Assembly (NCBI GenBank): GCA_035561135.1
Contig: DATMYA010000051.1
Span: 62,001-126,000, forward strand
Direction of reading: 5' to 3'
Source of the DNA: Clostridia bacterium
GTDB taxonomy: Bacteria; Acidobacteriota; Terriglobia; Terriglobales; Acidobacteriaceae
Length of the DNA stretch: 64,000 nucleotides
This document shows, piece after piece, positions 36,528 through 46,388 of the stretch (the stretch's first letter is position 1; each line of letters begins with the position of its first letter). A program made the position numbers and the translations under genes. The notes below the pieces were generated by a model that was given only the letters and a program-made list of their open reading frames with translations, made no database searches and was not told where the DNA came from.

Positions 36528-36942
36528 ATACCTTATCGGTTGCTCCCAAAGAGTTTGTCGCGCGAAGCGTGAACGTGAACGTCCCAGCTGCGGTAGGCGT
36601 GCCGTGGATCCTTCCCTGATTTCCTGTGACCGATTGCAGCGCCAATCCATTCGGCAAAGCTCCAGCGATCAGCGTGTACGTTGTCGGAGAGGCCAACCCC
36701 TCCAGATCCCACTCGTGTCCGTAAGCCACGCCCACTATGCCAGCGCAGAAATCCCAGACTCCCCACGTAATTGTGGTTGGATCTGGCGCCATGGTGTCGG
36801 AGATGTACTCCCCAAATAGCGGACGACCAAACGAGCCATCATCGAACTCAGCGCTCCCATACAGCGTGCCCGTGATCGCGGAGCGCACGAAAGTAGTCGC
36901 CGAGACAATCTCAATAGATGGGCGTATTTCCGCGCGGCTCAT
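36466..36942 (-). CDS. Putative Ig-fold (He_PIG-type) phage protein
   Basis: 158 residues. The C-terminal 80 residues fit the putative-Ig pattern: TYTLIAGALPNGLALQSVTG, GRIHGTPTAAGTFTFTLRAT and NSLGATDKVFSIVI. Ig-like domains decorate phage tails and capsids and bind carbohydrates weakly. Last gene of the tail-fibre group; its stop overlaps the convergent PAP2-like gene. Confidence 0.7.
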   Translation of the reverse strand: MSRAEIRPSIEIVSATTFVRSAITGTLYGSAEFDDGSFGRPLFGEYISDTMAPDPTTITWGVWDFCAGIVGVAYGHEWDLEGLASPTTYTLIAGALPNGLALQSVTGNQGRIHGTPTAAGTFTFTLRATNSLGATDKVFSIVIAPAPSGGSAPVSFAY

Positions 36943-36943
36943 C

Positions 36944-37819
36944 TCAGCTCACCATCACATAAAGAGTTGCCAGCGATGCACTTTGGTCTGTAATCGGCAT
37001 CCATGTGTGACCGTCGAACGTAATGAGGTCGGACTCGCCATTCATCATGGAGCCTAAAACAAAAGCATCGGAGAGAAACCCTTTATATCTAAACGTCCCG
37101 TTTATGCTGGCCGTGGCCGACCATCCAATTCGAGCATCGATCTGTACGACTGTCCCATCATCCCAATTAGGGCAGAAAGTTCCGTTTGCATACCAGACGA
37201 GCATTGGAAATTGCGGGAATGAGTTAGCGTAATTGCTGTAGTTAAGCAAAAACGATTTCCAAATACTCGCCGAATACGTCGAGTTGCTCGTGCCACCCCA
37301 CGAAGAAAGCCTGTCTCTAAATGTAAAGTTGAAAGCCACCGAGGTATCGGTATCGCCACTCCAATTGAACCAGCCGACGTCCAGGTCAGCCCCAAGAGAC
37401 GCGAGGATGTTGGCCGGAACTCCTGAAATAGTCCCACCGAGCATGATGTTCCTCGGCGAGCTGCGATAGACCGCGCCGCTTGCGAACATCGCAAACCAAT
37501 ACTGATTGGCCCATATGCGAAACGTTCTTCCGGCCGTTGGCAGCATGTATGCAATGGCCGATGTCAGCGTTCCAGCGTTGTTTTTCATGGTGAACTGAGC
37601 GCAGTTTCCCGCGCCGGAGTCATACAGGCGGAAGCGAACCGACAACCCTTGCGGCGTGACCGCAGTTTTCATCAGCACGTCAGCCGTGCCACTGCCCGAA
37701 ACATAGCTCCAACCTGCCGTTGCCAGCGCCGCCGCTAATTGGTCAACTAGCTGTCTCCGTGTGCCATCGCTCACGAACGTTGTGTTTACTATCGTGCCGC
37801 CACTGTACTGGATCGCCAT
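36944..37819 (-). CDS. Hypothetical phage tail-tip/receptor-region protein
   Basis: 291 residues, rich in Ser, Thr, Trp and Tyr, beta-strand-like, with no recognised domain. The N-terminus (residues 1-75) looks like a small alpha/beta attachment domain. Location between the large fibre gene and the Ig-like gene suggests a tail-fibre or base component. Confidence 0.6.
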   Translation of the reverse strand: MAIQYSGGTIVNTTFVSDGTRRQLVDQLAAALATAGWSYVSGSGTADVLMKTAVTPQGLSVRFRLYDSGAGNCAQFTMKNNAGTLTSAIAYMLPTAGRTFRIWANQYWFAMFASGAVYRSSPRNIMLGGTISGVPANILASLGADLDVGWFNWSGDTDTSVAFNFTFRDRLSSWGGTSNSTYSASIWKSFLLNYSNYANSFPQFPMLVWYANGTFCPNWDDGTVVQIDARIGWSATASINGTFRYKGFLSDAFVLGSMMNGESDLITFDGHTWMPITDQSASLATLYVMVS

Positions 37820-37825
37820 TTTCTT

Positions 37826-38260
37826 TTAGCTCCAACTCAAAACGATCGTCACGCCCTGAGCGTGACCGGATTTCAGATCTAGCCTCAGTAGGTCATCGAC
37901 GGCGACGGAGTTCGCGGAGGCGTTGAACGACGTCACCTGGACCTTACTGGTCGAGCCTGAAGGAATCACCAGATTTCCGGTGAGTATTGAAGTCCAGGTT
38001 GCCCCCGAATCGCGCGAACGCAGGATGTCGAAGTGCAATTCCTCTGCTATTGCTGCTTTTGCGTAGGCGACTAGCTCAATGAATGTGCCAGCTTTGCGCA
38101 CTGGATAATGGTTCGTGATGTCGTCGGCCGGACTGACGCTTCCACCAAGGCCGATCACGAACGTTGCCCGATCGCGGAACTTAACGCTGATAACCTGCGG
38201 ATCGCCGCCGTTCGACGTGAACGAGTCGCCGTTGAAAACGAAATGCGCCTGGCTCGCCAT
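37826..38260 (-). CDS. Hypothetical tail-associated protein
   Basis: 144 residues, beta-rich, with no recognised domain. Its start overlaps the stop of the fibre gene by one base, so it is coupled to it. Confidence 0.6.
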   Translation of the reverse strand: MASQAHFVFNGDSFTSNGGDPQVISVKFRDRATFVIGLGGSVSPADDITNHYPVRKAGTFIELVAYAKAAIAEELHFDILRSRDSGATWTSILTGNLVIPSGSTSKVQVTSFNASANSVAVDDLLRLDLKSGHAQGVTIVLSWS

Positions 38261-40449
38261 TAGCCCACCACCACGAGTAAAGCGTCAATTCCAGGAGTCC
38301 CGCCCGGGCCGCCGTTGTTTCCGCCGGCATGGGTCGCAATGATCTTCCCTGCGAATATGTACCCAGCCGTCTTCGCCCTGGTTGACGTGGTTTCGCAGTA
38401 CGCCGTCAGCGCTCCCGCAGAGTCGCCAACCTGCGTCGGGTCGTAGATGGTCACGTAATACACAACCGGAGTCGCGCCGGGATCTGGAATGGTGAATGCC
38501 CTTGCGTCATAACTTGATGTAATGCCGGTTGTCCAAAGTACATCGAACGCATCCATGCGAAGCGTTGTGGCTTCGCCGGCCGCCTGGCGCACCACGATCG
38601 ACGGAGACATTGACGAAAACGTACCGCCTGACCCTGTGTAGTCGGGCGGCTGCGTTTCAATCGGCGCGAGAGCTGGAGCCTGCGACTTGCGAAAAGCTGC
38701 GACCAGGACGCGCAGGCTGCCATCGTGCGTCTGCCTCGGGCTATGCCCAACCGGCTGGCGCCACATGTCGGTGCTCACGTAGCCAGTCGCCTGATTCACG
38801 TTCCCACTGAGCGTGACAAAGCGCACATAGGTCTCCGGCGCCGTCGTTGCCCAGTCGTAGATGTAGATGAGTTCATCGCGCGAGTACTGATAGTCATCAA
38901 TCGGCGACTTTGGCAGCGGAACCGTCGCGCCGTTGCTGTAGGTTGCTGGCCCGAAAAACTCAGGGCGGCACACCGCTTCCTTGATGTTGGAATTTATCTG
39001 CGCCATCACCGACGCCGGCAGTTCCTCGCCGGGGAAGAAAAACACCGGATCGATCTCGGCGAAGTCGGCCCCAGATAGCACAATCTCCGGACCCACGCCG
39101 CCAAGACTGACATCAACGGTGAATGGACCGCCGCGGTTATCGTTAGGCTCGTCATCGTTAATTCCGAGTTGTAGCTGCGTTGCGCCCGCCGGCGCTGTGA
39201 AGGTATTTCCGAGGCCGACGCTGAGAGGTTCGATTACATGCCCAGCTGCGTCCGTCCACGCGCCGCAGAGGCCGCCAAGCCCAAGCGTTGACCCAGGCAT
39301 GTAGTAAGTCGGATAGCGCTTGCCGTGACCGTTCAGGCTAGTCCCTGTCACGCTTCCAGGATCGCCCGCCGCGTTGTAGGCAGAGCGCGAATCTGAGACC
39401 GCTACAGATCCTCCAGTGGCTTCGATCAGTACCGTCTGCCCTGCGACCAGCGGAAGAGGCACGATCACCGGCGCTTGACCGGTATGTTCGCCGTAGTCGT
39501 AAGCCGCATTGATTGCCCACTCCCACGGCTTAACATGACTTCCAACCGAAACCGTGGCAGCGCCGGTGTTGCTCGCTGGAGACGCGGCCCGAGTGCAAAA
39601 TGCGAATACGGCGATACGGCCCCACCCGGCGGTGGAGAGCAGGTGATCGAACGCCATGATGATGTTTGTCGTCACCGCACCGGTTAGTCCGACCGACGCC
39701 TCCATGCGGTTGAGTTGTCCGAAGGCCAAGTCCGGCTGCTGAAACGATGTGCCTTGTGTGGTCCATCGCCAGGAGTGCATAAAGCGAACTTCGTTGTACT
39801 CGTAAATGTATCCGTCGGCCGGCGAGACGGGTCGCGGTACTGTTTGGCCGTTGTAGAACTCTCCGCAGTAGATAATTTCCGAGCCTACGACTGAGAACTT
39901 GGCATTGCGGTTCAGCGCCTTCAGTACTCCAGTGTGCACCGCGTGATCTGTCTGTAAATCCGCGTTGGTCTGATCGACATAGGCGGGCGGCACCGAAAGT
40001 ACCAGCGCGTCCTTCTGTCTCTGCGCTATCGTGAATACCACCAAGACGCCATCTTTCGTTTGCGCGGTGTTGGCGGAAACGTCGCCCTCACTCGATCGGT
40101 AGTACTCGACGGACGATACTTTTCCTGTTGCTTGCTCGACCTTCCAGGCAGCGAACCACAGATCCCCATTTCCGCTCTTCCAACCACTGCCAGCATCGAC
40201 GCTGCTGTAGAGTCCCCACGCATACAGCAGCTCGTTTCGCGAGTAGGCGTATCCGTCGATTGGCGATATGGGTAGATTGACCTCTTCGCCGTCTTTGTAG
40301 AGACCAACAAATATCTCAGGCCGGACCATCCCAAACGCAGCATTGCCGGAGATGCGCGCAACGTTCATTCCGAGCGCAAACTTCTCCGCATCGAGCAACA
40401 CGTCTGGAAGGTCGGCAAATCCCGGAACATTAGTAAGCGTGAATGCCAT
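38260..40449 (-). CDS. Large receptor-binding/tail-fibre protein with three repeat modules and a lectin-like insert
   Basis: 729 residues. A module pattern (E-x-F-x-G...NG-x-x-VPxPxSPxDGYxYSxNE) recurs near residues 43, 190 and 494: SPIDGYAYSRNELLY, SPADGYIYEYNEVRF, SPIDDYQYSRDELIY. Between copies two and three, residues about 305-450 resemble a PA-IL/LecA-like galactose-binding domain (GNTFTAPAGATQLQLGINDD and DNRGGPFTVDV). The repeats probably shape a trimeric or multidomain host-recognition fibre. Inference from position and composition. Confidence 0.68.
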   Translation of the reverse strand: MAFTLTNVPGFADLPDVLLDAEKFALGMNVARISGNAAFGMVRPEIFVGLYKDGEEVNLPISPIDGYAYSRNELLYAWGLYSSVDAGSGWKSGNGDLWFAAWKVEQATGKVSSVEYYRSSEGDVSANTAQTKDGVLVVFTIAQRQKDALVLSVPPAYVDQTNADLQTDHAVHTGVLKALNRNAKFSVVGSEIIYCGEFYNGQTVPRPVSPADGYIYEYNEVRFMHSWRWTTQGTSFQQPDLAFGQLNRMEASVGLTGAVTTNIIMAFDHLLSTAGWGRIAVFAFCTRAASPASNTGAATVSVGSHVKPWEWAINAAYDYGEHTGQAPVIVPLPLVAGQTVLIEATGGSVAVSDSRSAYNAAGDPGSVTGTSLNGHGKRYPTYYMPGSTLGLGGLCGAWTDAAGHVIEPLSVGLGNTFTAPAGATQLQLGINDDEPNDNRGGPFTVDVSLGGVGPEIVLSGADFAEIDPVFFFPGEELPASVMAQINSNIKEAVCRPEFFGPATYSNGATVPLPKSPIDDYQYSRDELIYIYDWATTAPETYVRFVTLSGNVNQATGYVSTDMWRQPVGHSPRQTHDGSLRVLVAAFRKSQAPALAPIETQPPDYTGSGGTFSSMSPSIVVRQAAGEATTLRMDAFDVLWTTGITSSYDARAFTIPDPGATPVVYYVTIYDPTQVGDSAGALTAYCETTSTRAKTAGYIFAGKIIATHAGGNNGGPGGTPGIDALLVVVG

Positions 40450-40451
40450 AG

Positions 40452-42419
40452 TTATCCAAGGGTATTCGCCGGCGAGCCATCGCTTTGTAGACCGCCGTTG
40501 TCAGACAGGAACAAGTAACGCGAGCGCTCGGCCGGTGTGGCATCCGGCCAATCAACTTGAGTGTCCGGAGCGATGCGAAACCGACCAAATCCCGTGATTG
40601 CGCTTACGTCAATCAGCTTCAGGCTTACCTTTGCCTCGCGGAAGTTGTACGTCTTGTCCAGTACTTGAAGTTGCCAGTTAGCGATGCCGAAGGTTCCATG
40701 CACTCGGTCAGGAATCAGGGGATGAGTCACCCTCGCAATATCGCCAGCGGAGAGAGGGCACGCATTCCAGAGTGCTTCATTTTCAAGCTGCAGGTTCTTC
40801 ATCCCAAAGCGCAGGAAGATCATGCGCGCGGTCAGAGCGGCGATGAAGTATCCCTGAAAGCCGGAGCGCATCCCGTCTGACTCGATCACCTTCACGTCTC
40901 CGGCCTGCCCGTAAACGTCGCGACTGCGGCCGTAGACTTCGATGACCTCGGCCCGGTACTTCTCCTCGTTCTTGTCGAAGCGGAAACAGACGGTGTTAAC
41001 CATGTCAGCCTGCATCGGAGCCGGGATCCCGACGAGTAACTTGTTGTCGAGATCCATTGACGGTTCAAGTTCCTCTGGGAGTGGATAGAGGAAATTGACG
41101 GTGATGCGGCCGAGATAGTCGTCTAACAAATATCCGCCAAGCGGCTTCAGGAGTTGCGACTGGATGAACTCGCGCGCTTCTGGAGCAGAGTCCAGGGTGA
41201 ACGCGAACTGCACCCCCGCAAAGAGTTGATCGCGGTACGCCTCGATGCGGGCGGCGTGAATGCGCTGCTCGGGAAGCCCTAGCTCAACGCGCAGGATGGA
41301 TAGCATGATGTCGAGCGGGTTGCCGTTGAGGGTGCGTGGGTGATCGCTGTCGGTAGGCTGACCATCGTCTCCTTCGGTATAGACAACATCGTGGAGAGCA
41401 TCGATTCCACCGGAACAGACGAAGGTGTAAGCGGTGTTATTGCTGCTCGAATTTACAGAATCGACCTTACCCGTAAAGAGCAGAGCGTAATCGACTCGCT
41501 TCATGCCCAGAAATCCAGTTCGCAGCCGAACGCGCTTGCCTTCGAATACGAATCCTGGAAAGTCTGCTGTCAGCAGGTGCATGTAATCGGCTACTTCAAA
41601 GGTCAACTCCCCCAGCGAACTTGAGCCATCGAGCGGGTTGATGGAGATAGTGAGATCATCTGGCGCATTCATCCACGGCCGCAGACTTCGCGCCGGATAG
41701 GCGCTTTCCGGATAAGTGCCGCCTGGATGTCCGGAGCCCGCTCCGGAGTAGTAGATTGCCAGTCCGACAAAGTCGACAAACATCTCATCGAGAATCGAGG
41801 CCTGTGAAAGACTTGCATTCAGTGATACGCCGATCTTTAGTCCAGCGACCGTCGCCACAGAGCTTCCCTGATTTCCGCTGTGATACGTGCCATCGTAGTT
41901 ACCGCTCGTAGGCTCCGGAAGGAAGTCGTTGCTCGCCGAAAACGACCACAGATTCAGTGCAGGACTGGATGCGCCGGTGTGAAAAGCTCCATCTCTAATG
42001 CCTTGGGCTTTTAGCACCGCGTACACACCCTCAATCACGGCGCCAACTGGCAGCGTCGGCATCACAAAGCCGGACCACTGCGCCGCCCAGAACAAATTGC
42101 CGAGAGGGTGCGACGACGTCATTCTGAGATGAGCGGAGCTGAGTGTCGCCGTAGCCAAGCCATTCGCCGCACCTTCATCTCCGGGCCTAACTTCGACCGC
42201 GGTCGGAAACGCCCAAGCGACGGATTGCCCAGCGGGAATTGCAAATGGGAGCGGGTACGGGTCCGCGACGTAGTCAGGATCGATCGCAATATCGTTGTCG
42301 TCGAACTGCACGTTCTGATTAACAAAGGCGTGCGGATAGTCCTCTATCTCGACCAGATAGACTGGCGTTTTGGCCAGCTTCGCATTCGCTGTTGTGAAGT
42401 TTGCCGGGACGGGAATCAT
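40452..42419 (-). CDS. Phage tail tip/hub protein
   Basis: 655 residues. The N-terminal 230 residues are variable, with a fibronectin/jelly-roll-like composition; residues about 240-650 read as a hub-type protein (LTISINPLDGSSSLGELTFEVADY, VRLRTGFLGMKRVDYALLFTGKV). It is located after the distal-tail candidate, where the tail-associated hub normally lies. Overlaps it by ATGA. Confidence 0.65.
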   Translation of the reverse strand: MIPVPANFTTANAKLAKTPVYLVEIEDYPHAFVNQNVQFDDNDIAIDPDYVADPYPLPFAIPAGQSVAWAFPTAVEVRPGDEGAANGLATATLSSAHLRMTSSHPLGNLFWAAQWSGFVMPTLPVGAVIEGVYAVLKAQGIRDGAFHTGASSPALNLWSFSASNDFLPEPTSGNYDGTYHSGNQGSSVATVAGLKIGVSLNASLSQASILDEMFVDFVGLAIYYSGAGSGHPGGTYPESAYPARSLRPWMNAPDDLTISINPLDGSSSLGELTFEVADYMHLLTADFPGFVFEGKRVRLRTGFLGMKRVDYALLFTGKVDSVNSSSNNTAYTFVCSGGIDALHDVVYTEGDDGQPTDSDHPRTLNGNPLDIMLSILRVELGLPEQRIHAARIEAYRDQLFAGVQFAFTLDSAPEAREFIQSQLLKPLGGYLLDDYLGRITVNFLYPLPEELEPSMDLDNKLLVGIPAPMQADMVNTVCFRFDKNEEKYRAEVIEVYGRSRDVYGQAGDVKVIESDGMRSGFQGYFIAALTARMIFLRFGMKNLQLENEALWNACPLSAGDIARVTHPLIPDRVHGTFGIANWQLQVLDKTYNFREAKVSLKLIDVSAITGFGRFRIAPDTQVDWPDATPAERSRYLFLSDNGGLQSDGSPANTLG

Positions 42420-42808
42420 GCGCTCACAAACTTCCTTAGCTTCAATGTGAATTTGTAGAACCCCCCGCCGCCGCGGTACGCAAACTTAGGGTCCCAGCCT
42501 GTGTCTTCGAGCGTGTAATCGGTGTACTCAGCGCTCGTAGAGTCTGGGTAATACCTGAAGACATTCCCGAGAATCGCGAAGTCTATGAACCGCTCCCATG
42601 CTGGAATATCCGCGGCTGGGACGAAGTCGATTTGCAGGGAGCGAAAGCGATCGACGCGCTCGGTGATGTGCTGGCCAACGCCGGCAGTTGCGTACGTGTC
42701 ATGCCTAAGCGCCTCTCGCGCTTCGGCGCCAGGCTTCTGCACCGGCGGATAGGTAAACGTCAGCGTCTGAGGAGCGCCGTCGTTGTAAGTGATCTTGGGG
42801 ACTTTCAC
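42416..42808 (-). CDS. Putative distal tail or minor tail protein
   Basis: 130 residues, immediately downstream of the tape measure, the position of Dit-like or gpM-like minor tail proteins. The motif WERFIDFAILGNVFRYYPDST resembles minor tail proteins that contact the tube. No diagnostic catalytic motif. Confidence 0.62.
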   Translation of the reverse strand: MKVPKITYNDGAPQTLTFTYPPVQKPGAEAREALRHDTYATAGVGQHITERVDRFRSLQIDFVPAADIPAWERFIDFAILGNVFRYYPDSTSAEYTDYTLEDTGWDPKFAYRGGGGFYKFTLKLRKFVSA

Positions 42809-42810
42809 CG

Positions 42811-45800
42811 TTAGCCTCTCCTCGTAACCCGGCGCGCGTTGCTCGACGTAAGTGGAACTCCGCCCTTGTTGACCTTGCGATCGATTTTCTTGATTACTTT
42901 GTGCAGGTTGTCGTCAGAGATGACGCCGGCGATATGGTAGTGATTCGTCGTACCTCCGCCGCCTCCGAGCGCCTGCACTATCTTCGCGACAGCCCGTGGA
43001 TCATCGAGCGGAATTGCCGCTTCAGTGGCGTTCCCTCCCCCAACCGAATCGCCGAGCACCGCGAGAGTTCTCCTCGAGACGAGTCCGCCTGTAGCGAAGT
43101 GCTGGATGTTCTGAGTCTGTATGGGACTGGCTTCAGCCTTCGCCGCGTCGCCGGCGGTCTCAATCGGCTGCGCGCTATCGGGAGCGCCGCGCTCTCCGCG
43201 TTGGGACTCCGGCTTGATCGCGTAGGCGAACGATCCCGCGAGCGCAGCGACAGCGAAGAATTGAGCAGCCGCGGCAAAGTCCGCACCCGCCCTCGCCGGG
43301 TTCCAGAATAGATCTGCAATGCCCCAGGCTGTGTAGTATGCGCCCCACATCGCAGCTTTGCCGGCGATGGTAGCCGCTTCTGCTGCCATCCCCTTTCGCA
43401 ATGCAATCCCGAGTGACTCTTCGCCTAGCACCCACTGACTGACAGCGTTCCCCAGCGCTCCTGTAGCACCAAGAAGAATCGAGTCAAAGGCCTGCTCGGT
43501 CTTCGTTAGCTCACCGCGATCGGCGCGCAACTTCTGCGCGAATTTATCGAGTTGGCTACCGACATCGTTGTATGTGTGGCCGAACCGTTCAGTCTTTTTC
43601 GTGGTCTGGTCGGTGGTGATTCCGAGCTTTTCCAGTTCCTTGCGGATGTCCTCGATCTCGTCCTTGTATCTCTTCGCTTCTGAGGTCTGGCCGAACGCCA
43701 GCGCCTGTCCGAGCTTGGCCTGCAATAGCTTCATTTGGGCCTGCCGCAAGTCGGCGTAGGTCGATAGTCCGGACTCCTTGATCTTGTCGAACGCTTCCTG
43801 CGCAGCCTGTACTTGACCGGCCCACACTGCCGAGCCCTGGATTCCTAGCGCCTTCAACCCTTCGGATAGCTGTTCGAGCGCCTTGGCCTCTGGTGAGAGA
43901 TCAATCGTGTTGTCGATCTTGGACGGAGTTACTTGCGGTCCGCCGCGCTGCTGAACAGCGAGATCGTGCAACCGCTCGAGCTCATTACGCGTTTCAGTAA
44001 CCGCCTTGCGATACTCTCCGACGGCCTTGCTCATGTTGATCCAAGCGGTATTCTGCTCGGACATCGGAGCCTTCTGCCTTACAAGTAGTTCGTAAAAGGC
44101 AGTAGCGGCTTCGGCAGACTTCTTCAGCTCGCCAACGAGGTGGATGCCATGCGCAGAGGCGTAGTCTCGCATTGCCTTTGCAGCCTCAGCAGCCTTTAGC
44201 TTTTTGTCTTGCTCCGCTCTCGCGTGCTCCGCTGCTGCCTCAGCCGCCGCGCGGTCGGCTGCCGACTTATCGTTGGTTGCGGAGGTGTTGTCCTTTGTCG
44301 CGGCCGTTGATTCTCTCGTTCCAGTTACGAGAGTCTTAACTGCGTTATTGATGTTGACGATCGCGACCGCTGCGTTTGTTGCGCCTTCCTTGTAGTCGTT
44401 AGCGGACGCCTGGAACAGTTTGAACGAGTCCGTGCTTTCGTTTACGTACTTGCGAAGAATCGGGATGTGCCCGGCGGCGCTGATAAGGGACGCCACCAGG
44501 CCATTTACTGCCCACCCGATGCCATTGAACACGAGCACAAACGACTGGAAAACAGTAGCGAGCGCAGCAGCCGTAATGCCGAGAGCGCCCAGAACCACTT
44601 TCAGGGCGCCTGAGTCCAACGCCATCATGCGGAACGCTTGAACGGCTGTATCGATGACCGGCTTGCCGTCTTCCCACGCCTTGATGAATTCAGTCTTAAA
44701 CGTGCGCCCTAGGACCTCTAGTTGCGAACCTTGTGACGCCAGCATCTTATTGGCGGCGTCGTGCGCAGCGGTCCCCTCACGCTCCGCTTCCGTGACTCGC
44801 TTCAATATTTCTTGATATTGATGGGCTTGTGGGCCGGTGAGAGTCAACACACCATTCAGTGCGCGAACGTTTCCAAAAAGAGCTGCCGTGGCCTCGGTGG
44901 CTCCATTGGTTTTCTGTGCCATTTCGCCCATCACGGCAGCGAGACCTTTATCCTTCAACTCCTCGCGCATCTGGCGTAGATCGATCCCCAACTCCTTCGC
45001 CATCTTCTCGGCTTCGCCGGTGGGCGAGAGCAAGGCTGTCATGGATCCGCGCAAAGCCGTCATCGCCTCATCGGTACTGAGGCCGGCCAGGGTGAGCGTC
45101 GCCACGGCTGCGAGTACTTCAGAAAGCGAGACCTTCAGCGATGCTGCGATCGGAACGACGCGGCCGAGTGAACCTGCCAGTTCGGGGCCGCGAGTCTTGC
45201 CGAGGTTGATGGTTTCAAATAGCGCCGCTGAGATATTCCCCGCGTCTTTAGCTTCGCGTCCGTATGCGGCCAGCACGGTCGTCATAACGTCGACCGCGGT
45301 ACGCGTGTCAGTGAGGGAGGCACGAGCAAACAGTGCGGACTCTCCTACGAAACGAACGGCATTCGCCGGTGCAACGCCAGATGACAAGGCCTCGTAGAGA
45401 CCATGAGTCAGGTCTGTGGCATCGCCCAGCATTGGCGGGAGATCGAGAATCTCACGCTTCAACTGCGCCAATTGCGCGACGCCTTGCGGAGTTCTCGTAG
45501 CCACAATCGTCGAGACTTCTGCAAACGCGTTTTCAAACTCCAGGGCAGCGCCAGCAGCTTCCCTCAAGATCTGGGCTGCTTTGAAAAGAGCGAATCCCTG
45601 GACTAGCGTCGATACACGAACGGCGACCCCTCCGAGCGCCGCTCCGAAGCGATTGCTTTCTCCGGCAGCTTCTGCAGAACCAGTTCGCGTCTGCTGGTGC
45701 AAGAGCGCGGTTTCCTCGCGCATACGTCGCACGACGGCAGAGACTTCGGCTTGCGCCCGCGCGTTGCGCTCAAGCTGTTGCTGCTGCAAGAGCGCCGCGG

Positions 45801-46269
45801 CGGCCGCTTCGCGCTCAGCCAGTGCAAGGCGTGCGGTCTCTCCAGAAGCAAGCTTCTTTACCCGAGTCAGCTCCTCTGTAGCATCGGCAACCGCTCTTGC
45901 GGATCTATTCTCGTTCCATTGGGCTGCCGCCAGACGTGCCGTTGCCGTCTCACTCTCGCCGGCGGTGGCTCTATTGGCGAACAGCGCCGACCTTAGTTCT
46001 TTCTGGGCCCTGTCATGTTCGTTTGTTGCCTGGGCTACCTTTAGCTGCGCAGCGTAAAGCTGTTCACCGTACTCGCTGGAGGCTCGCATAGCGGCGCCAG
46101 CCTGTCCGCTGCTGGCAGCCACGTGATCGAGTGCGGCGCCAACAGCGTCAACCTTGGCTTGCGCTGGGCCGAGCTTTCCCGCTGACGCTGCAGCCTCATC
46201 AAATGCGACATTCATTTGCGTCAGGTCGGCTCGGAAATTAAGGATCGCGTCGCCTAGGTTGATTGCCAT
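42811..46269 (-). CDS. Phage tail tape measure protein
   Basis: 1152 residues, setting tail length at roughly 150-180 nm by the usual 1.5 Angstrom per residue rule. Layout: Ala-rich coiled coils (about 70-230), a TP901-type tape measure core (about 240-520; AFAEVSTIVATRTPQGVAQL), hydrophobic helices (about 555-600), more coiled coil, and a Gly-rich C-terminus (NHYHIAGVISDDNLHK). Preceded by a terminator-like hairpin next to its own ribosome binding site (GGAG). Confidence 0.92.
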   Translation of the reverse strand: MAINLGDAILNFRADLTQMNVAFDEAAASAGKLGPAQAKVDAVGAALDHVAASSGQAGAAMRASSEYGEQLYAAQLKVAQATNEHDRAQKELRSALFANRATAGESETATARLAAAQWNENRSARAVADATEELTRVKKLASGETARLALAEREAAAAALLQQQQLERNARAQAEVSAVVRRMREETALLHQQTRTGSAEAAGESNRFGAALGGVAVRVSTLVQGFALFKAAQILREAAGAALEFENAFAEVSTIVATRTPQGVAQLAQLKREILDLPPMLGDATDLTHGLYEALSSGVAPANAVRFVGESALFARASLTDTRTAVDVMTTVLAAYGREAKDAGNISAALFETINLGKTRGPELAGSLGRVVPIAASLKVSLSEVLAAVATLTLAGLSTDEAMTALRGSMTALLSPTGEAEKMAKELGIDLRQMREELKDKGLAAVMGEMAQKTNGATEATAALFGNVRALNGVLTLTGPQAHQYQEILKRVTEAEREGTAAHDAANKMLASQGSQLEVLGRTFKTEFIKAWEDGKPVIDTAVQAFRMMALDSGALKVVLGALGITAAALATVFQSFVLVFNGIGWAVNGLVASLISAAGHIPILRKYVNESTDSFKLFQASANDYKEGATNAAVAIVNINNAVKTLVTGTRESTAATKDNTSATNDKSAADRAAAEAAAEHARAEQDKKLKAAEAAKAMRDYASAHGIHLVGELKKSAEAATAFYELLVRQKAPMSEQNTAWINMSKAVGEYRKAVTETRNELERLHDLAVQQRGGPQVTPSKIDNTIDLSPEAKALEQLSEGLKALGIQGSAVWAGQVQAAQEAFDKIKESGLSTYADLRQAQMKLLQAKLGQALAFGQTSEAKRYKDEIEDIRKELEKLGITTDQTTKKTERFGHTYNDVGSQLDKFAQKLRADRGELTKTEQAFDSILLGATGALGNAVSQWVLGEESLGIALRKGMAAEAATIAGKAAMWGAYYTAWGIADLFWNPARAGADFAAAAQFFAVAALAGSFAYAIKPESQRGERGAPDSAQPIETAGDAAKAEASPIQTQNIQHFATGGLVSRRTLAVLGDSVGGGNATEAAIPLDDPRAVAKIVQALGGGGGTTNHYHIAGVISDDNLHKVIKKIDRKVNKGGVPLTSSNARRVTRRG

Positions 46270-46282
46270 TGTTGCTCCAAAT

Positions 46283-46304
46283 AAAAAAGCAGCCCGAAGG
46301 CTGC
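46283..46304 (-). terminator. Terminator-like hairpin just upstream of the tape measure gene
   Basis: On the - strand GCAGCC TTCG GGCTGC is followed by TTTTTTATTT, 14 nt before the tape measure start. It would lower read-through from the tail chaperone genes into the tape measure. Confidence 0.7.
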
Positions 46305-46388
46305 AGCGTTTGTTTTCTAAAGTTTTGTTGGATTAGCCGCCCATGGCTTGCTATCGTGTGTTGCCTAATAGGGACGGGAGACAATCCA

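Noticed and set aside
38260-40449. Diversity-generating retroelement acting on the fibre gene
   Set aside because: No reverse transcriptase gene or template repeat is visible in the window.
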